Position numbers and translations under genes: made by a program. From NCBI GenBank assembly GCA_023053685.1, contig JALIGW010000029.1, positions 2,021,001 to 2,085,000 on the forward strand: 64,000 nucleotides of DNA, read 5' to 3'. Origin of the DNA: Diadophis punctatus similis. Lineage: Eukaryota > Chordata > Lepidosauria > Squamata > Dipsadidae. The number at the start of each line of letters is the position of its first letter. Position 1 is the stretch's first letter. Positions 57,294-64,000 of the stretch are shown here, piece after piece. The notes under the pieces were generated by a model that did not search any database, had not been told where the DNA came from, and worked only from the letters and a program-made list of their open reading frames with translations.

Positions 57294-60200
57294 CAGAGGG
57301 GGGAGAGACAGAGAGAAAAAAGAAAGAGATGAGAGAGACAGAGAGAGACAGAGAGAGAAAAAGAGAAATGAGAGAGGGTGATAGGGAGATAGAAAGAGAA
57401 AAAAAGACAGAGATGAGAGAAAGAGAAAGATGAGAGGGAGAGGGAGATAGAGAAAAAGAGAGGGAGAGAGAGAGAGGAGAGGGCGGGAGGGAGAGAGAGG
57501 GAGAGAGACAGAGAGAGGAAGATACCTATTTCCCATAGAAAAGAAAACACAGGAAGCCACAAAACCTGGGTAGGTGTGGCTGGGGGAGTCATGTGACTGG
57601 GTGGGAGTGAGTGATGTCAAGTTGGCCATGCCCACCCAGGTTTTGTGGCTCCCGTTGTTTTGTTTTCTGTGAGAAACGGGCCCAAGTGGCTCTTTGAGTG
57701 TTAAGGTTGCAGACCCCTGCCTTAGCCAATGATCATATGATTTAGCTTCCAGACCCCTTATTATCTTTGTTGCTCTTCTCTACACTCTACACATTTTCTA
57801 GGGCTTCAACATCTGTTTTGTACCATGGTGACCCGAACTGGATGTATTGTCTATTTCTCCAGAGGCAGGTCCAAAACTACAACAATTCACCTACAACATT
57901 TTGGCTATCATGGTTAGTACACAGGGCTAAAGATGCTGAGAAGCCAACATTTTCAAAATCCCAAAATCAAAACCCCACCCCCACTCCTCCCTAGGAAAAT
58001 GAGACAGCAAATGCCTGCAATGCTGAGATCACTTGCGGGGGGGGGGGGGAGAGAATCAGAAACGTAAATCAAATGGATAGTAGCTAATCAGTGCTTGATG
58101 GTGCAAGGTGAATTTGCAAGTTTACACAAAGTGAAATCACCATTTCCTTTCACCTTATGGTAGGCAGCAAAAACAAATAACAAATATAATAAATCTGAAT
58201 AAATGACTAACAGTAATAGCAGACACTGGGTAATAAAATTACTGACTTTTGTATTTTATATTTTTCAGTTTTTCCATTTGGAATTATTCTCTGAAAATGC
58301 ATAGCTCTCACCTTTTCTACCATCTTGAGCAAATGTGCAGGAGGGCCATCTGATTGGGAGCTGTCAGACCCACTCGTGCTAATTAAGAGAAAAGAGAAAA
58401 ACTATTCATGTGATGAACAATAACGAACATTGTCATTGTATTGCTTCTAGCAGCCTAATTTTGCTAAGAAAGTTTAAGTATTAGTCATAAACAGACTCAT
58501 TGGCTATGCCTAAAACTTTAAACTATTCAACCTATCTTCATCATCAAATCATCTGTAAGGCAGAAGCCCTTAAAACTAATTATGTGGTGAATATCCCTTC
58601 CCTTGGGTTGCTTCTCATGCTTTTGTGGTGCGAAAGTTATTTCTGATTCAAGCTGCATAGCTGTCTGGTAATGGAATTGGAAAGACGGCACAGGTGTTTT
58701 TAGGTAACCTAGAGAGTAATGATTTTTTTAAAAAACAATTACCATGTCTATCCATGTTGCTCCAATGCCCATTACATATTCCTTCAATGTAACATAACAC
58801 ATACATTAACAGTCCCTATGAAACTAAAAGTGCCAATGAAATGAATGTACAGTACGTGATACAGCAACATCTCTGAAATCAAGCTGTTGAATAACACAGT
58901 GAGTGAGGTTGCATTGATGTTCTCAGGTAGCTGGATACATGAACAAGATACAGCTTACAAAAGTATGAGGAACAGGATAAGAAAAAAAGCCTTCAGGGAT
59001 GTAGATCTTGTTTTAAGCTTCTCTCTCCTGAATAAAAAAGCTAAACATATTAGCAGTATCTCCTGGCTTGATTATTCTATAGTATTGGAGGATAGAAAAA
59101 TCCACAGGACATCTCACTTTTCTAAAATCCCTTATCACCAAAGGCCGGCAGACTTGGATTACCTGGATTCAACATCAGATAGAGAGATGTCACTCCAAGT
59201 ACTTTCCATGTTTTTACCCAACTCTGAGAGCTTAGACTGGATTTTTTGTTTCAGTAATTCCGTAAGCTCTAGCAAGCATTGCTGAAACTAGGAGAAGAAC
59301 AGAGAATTCTTAGACCAAGTGGAAAATATTGTTTGCTTACATACTTTAAAATGCTCCAACCATTATAACCATTTCAGTGAGAAGTAACATAAATATTAAC
59401 AAGCAAAATATAAAACAATTTGAAAAATATACATTATATACAATACACTTAAAAGATAAAAAATAAATTCAAATGGCATCAACAAAAATCTCAAGCATGT
59501 GCACACGTGTGTGCACACGCACGCACGCGTGTGCGCGCACACACACACATATGCAGGCAGCTGAACTTCCTTTACGATGTACCAGGATCAGTATGAATTT
59601 TAAAAAAAATTATATAGCTTTTCCTTTGATTATCAAATTTCCTATGTGAACTAATTTGCATTTCATAATATGTTCATAACCTGAGGGGCATCTGCAGTCA
59701 GACAAGTTTCTAGTTAACAAAATTCATATATATATACTGAAAAATTAATATATGCTACTTGGTTGAAGTTTTATTATTTTTTATACATTTTAGACTCACA
59801 AAGAAAAGGCAAATATAGTAGAGGAGTGGGCTGCATACATGTCTTCTATTGATATTTGGACATTGCGGATTTGAACTGCATGGACTATGGCTATTTCCAG
59901 ATGACGTATTTTCAAAATGTGAGAAATAATAATGGCAATATTAAAGCATGCCTCAGAAATATGGGAGCTGCGGTGGCGCAGTGGCTAGAATACAGTATTG
60001 AGGCTGATTCCGACTCTACCCAATGCCAGGAGTTCAATCCTGACCAGCTCAAGATTGACTCAGCCTTCCATCCTTCCAAGGTCAGTAAAATGAGGACTGA
60101 GATTTTGGGGGGCAATATGCTGGTATTTGTAAACTATTCAGAGAGTGATATAAAGCACTATGCAGCGGTATGTAAGTCTAAGTACTATTGCTATTTAAAG

Positions 60201-62781
60201 GCATTGACAGATCCAACAATATCTTCTAGTTCTGTTAAGCTACAACAGGAAATTCTCACCTTGGAGCGGTCTGGATCACAAAAGTCCAATAAAGTATCAC
60301 AGACATGATAACCTAGAGATTTGAGATCCTCAAAAGTAAAATGACAGTTACTTTTAGCACCTGAGAAAGACAAATAAACATGTGGCTCTTTAGTCTTTAG
60401 TACAGTAAATACCTTGATATGCAATCAAGAGAAAAAATTATGAAAGTCTTTCCTTTATTCATCATATTGTATAATTTATTACTTAACTAGCATTCTTTGC
60501 ACGGTCTTTTCTTTTGCCATCAGAGCCCATTGTACCTATTATTATTATTAAATAAAGGACAGAGCATCCAATTTAATATTTTTTCTTTTGCTCCTTCCTC
60601 TTTTGCTTAATGCTCCTGGAGAGTGAGAATTTACTCTTCTGGTTGTACTGTTTTTCTAATCTTTTCCTGTCTACAATTACGTCATATTCTTTTCCATGCA
60701 GAACTAATCAGAATTAGCTAAGATCTTCCTTCCCACTTTCCTTAGCTCCTTAAAAATTCAAAAGGAGATACAGTTTTAGATGACCTCACTCATGCTGTTA
60801 ATGCTACCAAAGTCTATTGACTTTGACAGAATGCTAAAATACCTAGTTCCTTCTTGATGTTAGGATTTCATAGCCAGTAAGCTTGTTTGTTCCCCCCCCC
60901 CCAGTGCTGCTCACTTTACTGTATTTAATTTGACATACTCCTACCATGCAGTCTCTGTTTCACAAGGAGATACCATGAAGCAATCAGCCCAAGTAATGAA
61001 ATAAAGCTGGGATAGCCATAAATTTAAATGTAGGCCTAAGGCAGGGGTAGGCAAAGTTGGCTCTTCTATGACTCATGGACTTCAACTCCCAGACTTTCTG
61101 AGCCAATCATGCTAACTCAGGAATTCTGGGAGTTGAAGTCCATGAGTCATAGAAGAGCCAACTTTGCCTACCCCTGGCCTAAGGTGCAAATCCTCGCATC
61201 CTGTAGGCTGAGTGTACAGCTGCTAAACCAAAACCAATTAAATACTGCCAGACCGTTAAAAACAAGGCAATATGTGTAGTTCAGAGTTGCTGCTCTCTGA
61301 GCTTGGTTGTTTTCCTATTATCTGAACCTTATCCTTCTCTAGCCATTTTTAACATATACTGTACTGCCTTGAATAGAAAAAAGGTGTACACTCACCAAGT
61401 GTTGATCCACTAAATGTAGATTCCATAGTATAACTGTTTAGTATTCCCATTCTCCACATCACAACTCGTCCAGTTCCTTCTTTACACTTCTGAACTTGAA
61501 ATTTACAGCTGTTGAAACAAAACTGAACATCCAAATTGTCCAAATTAGAATTATTACATTACTAGAGATATTTCTTTATTAAAGCATTGTTGGATCAGGC
61601 CAAATAACTAACTAACACTCAGTAGTTTATTAAATGTATTTAAAAAAACCTCTAGAATGCAGTTGATTGAGAGCCAGTTTGGTGTATTGGTGAACGTGCT
61701 GACCTAGAAACCAGAGACAATGAGTTTTAGGCATTTAGGCATGAATGCTGTCTGGATTGACTTTGGGCCAGTCACTCTCTCTCAGCCCAACCTACCTCAT
61801 AGGTTATTGTGGTGGGGAAAATAGGAGACAGGAGTATTAGGTATATTCACCACTGTGAATATATAAAAAGTGATATAAAAATTAATAATAAAAACATTTA
61901 TCTCTCAGATTAAAAACTGTGTCTCTTCTAGGGATTGTTGGCACCCAATGTTAAACCATCTTGTGATCTGCTTGGATTAGCTTAATGTCAAATAAAATAC
62001 AATTCTAGATAGAAAGTCTGAGTTAGCAAATAAGTGTTTCAGAATATTAGTTGTTATGTTCTATCATTGCTTCTGATTGGCTACATGAAATTTGGCAGTG
62101 GGCATATAGATATAGGATCTTTTTTAAAAAAATAAACATCTACAGCCAATATTTACACATAGCCTTTAAATAATGTTGCCTTTGATTTTTAAGAGCTGCA
62201 TTAATTTACCTGGTTTCTTGAAAATAAAAAAGATTTATTTTTATGAGTTTGTATTAAATTTTTGTTATCTGCTCATACTAAATAATTTGCTATATTTGTA
62301 AAATGTAAGAAAAATCAATGTCATAGTTCAAGAATATTGAAAAAGTAGCTAAATTGCATTTGTGTTCCAAATTACCTCAAGTTTCATCACCAAATTAAAA
62401 GAAAATGCTTCTACATCTATTAACTAAAAATGGCGTCAGAATATGTAGTTTATTTAAGGGAGGAACATTTTGGCTATTGTAATAAAAAAAATTTTGAAAG
62501 AAAAGATATTTTCCAATAATGAAGTCTGAATAAAATGATATCTGTGAAATTTAGGGAATTTATACTGAACTAATGAATGTACGAAATTAGAATCTGCATA
62601 TAGAATACATCCAGGTCCCACCTTATCAGGAATATTCTTGCTCATCATAAGAGGAAAGATTCGCTCATGAAGTAACTGATTTTGTGCATATTTGTTGTTA
62701 CAGCCATACATGAAGATATTGTTCTTTCGACTATGCCCATGGATATCACAATAGAGCAGAATTTCACGTTCCTCAAGGACT
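49011..62781 (-). CDS. AGBL2: Cytosolic carboxypeptidase 2, C-terminal part (5' partial, ten exons visible)
   Basis: Seen: minus-strand exons about 62622-62781, 61396-61522, 60260-60360, 59163-59281, 58312-58378, about 53411-53530, 53028-53061, about 51217-51399, 50833-50881 and 49011-49305 (TAG). All phases close, giving about 418 residues. The first exons encode the end of the M14 carboxypeptidase domain: [16 protein letters not shown] with the third zinc His, [12 protein letters not shown], and YTMEST with the catalytic Glu. The HxxE zinc pair is upstream of the window. [21 protein letters not shown] segment follows, then a [12 protein letters not shown] acidic-serine stretch, a run of seven lysines from a TTC-type repeat, and a low-conservation tail. 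Family knowledge: CCP2 removes polyglutamate or C-terminal residues from tubulin in cilia and centrioles. The acceptor of the first visible exon (62779 or 62781) and the last three exons are less certain than the M14 exons. Confidence 0.88.
51940..52328 (+). mobile_element. Sauria-type SINE, copy 2, interrupted by a hAT
   Basis: Head GTGGCGCACTGGTTAGAATG, middle TCAGCCTTCCACCCTTCTGA and tail AAGTCTAAGTGCTATTACTA. The SINE is split at 52129-52263 by a short hAT element. It lies in an AGBL2 intron. Confidence 0.8.
52129..52263. mobile_element. Short hAT element nested in a Sauria SINE
   Basis: 135 bp, ends CAGGGGTGTGAAACTCAC and GGGAGTTTGACAGCCCTG, duplication GCTTAGAG/GCTTAGAA. It splits the SINE at 51940-52328 and so is younger. 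Confidence 0.8.
54341..54899. mobile_element. hAT element, GGTGAAATCC family, copy 2
   Basis: Begins CAGTGGTGAAATCTAAAAAA and ends ATAGCATTTCACCCCTG. No clear target duplication survives. Located in an AGBL2 intron. Confidence 0.65.
54918..55053. mobile_element. Fold-back element with AGAAGCTTC core
   Basis: Arms AAAGGCAGCTGGACT and AGTCCAGCTGCCTTT enclose inverted TTGCTTCTCATCCAAGAAGC segments. One arm of the same family is present at about 8088-8160. Confidence 0.65.
55779..57719. mobile_element. Long hAT element with internal hairpin and microsatellites
   Basis: 1.94 kb. Its ends (GGGGTCTGCAACCTGCAGCT and GGTTGCAGACCCCTG) and inner edge sequence match the family at 33258. The flanks CCTTAGCG and CCTTAGCC match 7 of 8. 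Inside are inverted arms (about 56840-56970 against 57057-57200), an (AC)n tract and a long (GA)n tract. No transposase found. Lies in the AGBL2 intron between exons 53530 and 58312. Confidence 0.75.
57207..57530. repeat. (AC)n then (GA)n microsatellite
   Basis: About 65 bp of AC repeats directly followed by about 250 bp of GA-rich repeats, inside the long hAT element at 55779-57719. Confidence 0.95.
59966..60196 (+). mobile_element. Sauria-type SINE, copy 3
   Basis: Head GCTGCGGTGGCGCAGTGGCT, middle GACTCAGCCTTCCATCCTTC and tail GTAAGTCTAAGTACTATTGC. It lies about 60 bp from the AGBL2 exon at 60260-60360, just past its donor side. Confidence 0.8.
61042..61176. mobile_element. Palindromic hAT MITE, copy 4
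   Basis: 135-bp hairpin starting CAGGGGTAGGCAAAGTTGGC, with a perfect 8-bp target duplication GCCTAAGG (61034-61041, 61177-61184). Located in an AGBL2 intron. Confidence 0.85.
61672..61895 (+). mobile_element. tRNA-derived SINE (second family), diverged
   Basis: Shares the start GAGCCAGTTTGGTGTATTGG and the block GGCCAGTCACTCTCTCTCAG with the copy at 63050, then fades into an AT-rich tail. A further tail fragment of this family is at about 22890-23062. Confidence 0.6.
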
Positions 62782-64000
62782 CTTTCAGAGAAGGGACACA
62801 AGACACAGATAAAGAAAGTGAGGTCCAAGGAAACCTCTGAATGTCTGATTTCATACAGATAAACATGTAAACAACCATATTGTATTGTTTCCCCCCCACT
62901 TGTATGGCAGTATCAATCAGGAATTTGAAAATTCCTGATTGGTGCATCTTTAGCTAGATTTAGTAGTTATTTAAAGTAAATAACTGGTTGATTCTTGTTT
63001 CCCTACTAAAACTGGCAGAATAGCTATAATCCAGTACACTTCTGGCAGAAAAAAAGCCAGTTTGGCCTAATGGTTAAGGCATCAGGCTAGAAAGCGGGAG
63101 ACCATGAGTTTTAGTCCTGCCTTAGCCATGAAAACTGATTGGATGATCTTGGGCCAGCCCAACCCACTTCACAGGGGAAAATAGGTGAGGGAGTTGTGTT
63201 GGATATGAGTTATTTATAAAAATAAATAAATAAAAATAAGAAAATGAAACCACAAGAATTTTAGAAACAATAAATAAAAGGAAAAAACAACAAAACTGAT
63301 TCTCTGGCACTTTTGTCAAAACTTGCCAAACGGGGGATTAAAAATCATGGGTTATTAGATCATTTTACCTGCTTATTGAAAAATATGTAGGATTGTAGGA
63401 TATGTAGGATATGTAGTATTGAAAAATATGTAGGAAAACTGTTGCAGGAAGCAACAGTTAAAACAGAAGAATGTAGGCCAGCTATACAGTTCTAAATTGG
63501 GAGTGTTCCAAGATTGTATATTCTTAGCTTCGTAGACATATGCAACGAAATTTTATTTTAATGTATGCCGATTAGTGTAGATTCAACGTGAGAATAAAGT
63601 TATTCTAAGTCTAAGTCTGTATCATAAGAAATGCTAAAATTACTGGCATTAATATCTTGATGATACCACTTTAATGGCATAAGTGAGAAAGCCTTAAAGA
63701 ATTATCTTACTGAAGATAAAAGAAGAGAATGCAAAAGCTGGTCTTGCTGTTAAGATTATGTCAATAAGCAATGCCATCCCAATGTGATAATAGTAGAGAA
63801 GTTGTTTATGGAGTAGCATCATTTTTCTAGGCTCAGATAAAAAATGCTGACTGAAATTATATAAAAAAGATGTCTACTACTGGGAGAAGTATGCTAACTC
63901 TAACAGAATATTAATATAAAGAGACAACACACTGCTAACTAATTTGCCTATTGTCAAGGATATGCTTTTCCCCCATTGTAATATATGGCTGTGAAAGCTG
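62782..64000. other. AGBL2 intron upstream of the first visible exon
   Basis: No further AGBL2 exon can be seen before the window edge. It holds a tRNA-type SINE (about 63050-63240) and AT-rich sequence. Confidence 0.5.
63050..63240 (+). mobile_element. tRNA-derived SINE (second family)
   Basis: Begins GCCAGTTTGGCCTAATGGTT with A-box-like and B-box-like stretches (GAGTTTTAGTCCTGCC), followed by a GGGCCAGCCCAACCC block and an A-rich (AAATA)n tail. Confidence 0.65.

Noticed and set aside
56768..57592. Long minus-strand open frame rich in S, L and C
   Set aside because: It is a translation of the (GA)n and (AC)n microsatellites within a hAT element, not a gene.
59505..59550. Alternating CA/CG run as a possible regulatory Z-DNA site
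   Set aside because: Short simple repeat in an intron with no other support.
61672..63120. tRNA gene candidates
   Set aside because: A-box and B-box-like sequences are parts of SINEs; no cloverleaf with proper acceptor and anticodon stems.

Overview
This window is vertebrate nuclear DNA, most likely from a squamate reptile and plausibly a snake. Genes are split into short GT-AG exons. Introns and spacers carry Sauria-type SINEs, a CR1 3' end, L1 3' ends and many short hAT and TA-flanked inverted-repeat elements. Nothing prokaryotic is present. Species rank is inferred from the repeats, not proven.

Four multi-exon protein genes can be read exon by exon with consistent splice phase. (1) The 3' end of a MyTH4-FERM myosin resembling myosin-X lies on + at 1-6556. 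(2) AIP, the aryl-hydrocarbon-receptor-interacting co-chaperone, is complete on - at 12658-21229 with 6 exons and 330 aa. (3) MTCH2, a mitochondrial outer-membrane carrier-like protein, is complete on - at 29776-44897 with 13 exons and 301 aa. (4) The 3' half of AGBL2, a cytosolic carboxypeptidase of family M14, lies on - at 49011-62781, and its 5' part is outside the window. MTCH2 and AGBL2 are neighbours in human too. The myosin and AIP face each other tail to tail, and AIP, MTCH2 and AGBL2 all run on the minus strand. I infer no shared pathway; these look like independently regulated genes.

The most unusual feature is a fifth gene: an intronless secreted phospholipase A2 (43738-44241, +). 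It is nested antisense in MTCH2 intron 1, has its own CCAAT and TATA boxes, and has an intact catalytic signature and a group-X-like 16-cysteine pattern.

The rest is largely transposon-derived. At least a dozen non-autonomous hAT elements are present, several with 8-bp target-site duplications. There are four TA-flanked elements of one family, an internally deleted mariner, three Sauria SINEs (one split by a later hAT insertion) and two 5'-truncated L1 copies. Some hAT copies carry NRF-1-like GCGCATGCGC palindromes, and the same palindrome occurs twice just inside AIP intron 1. A repeat-poor stretch at about 9.6-12.6 kb with a TATA box is unexplained.
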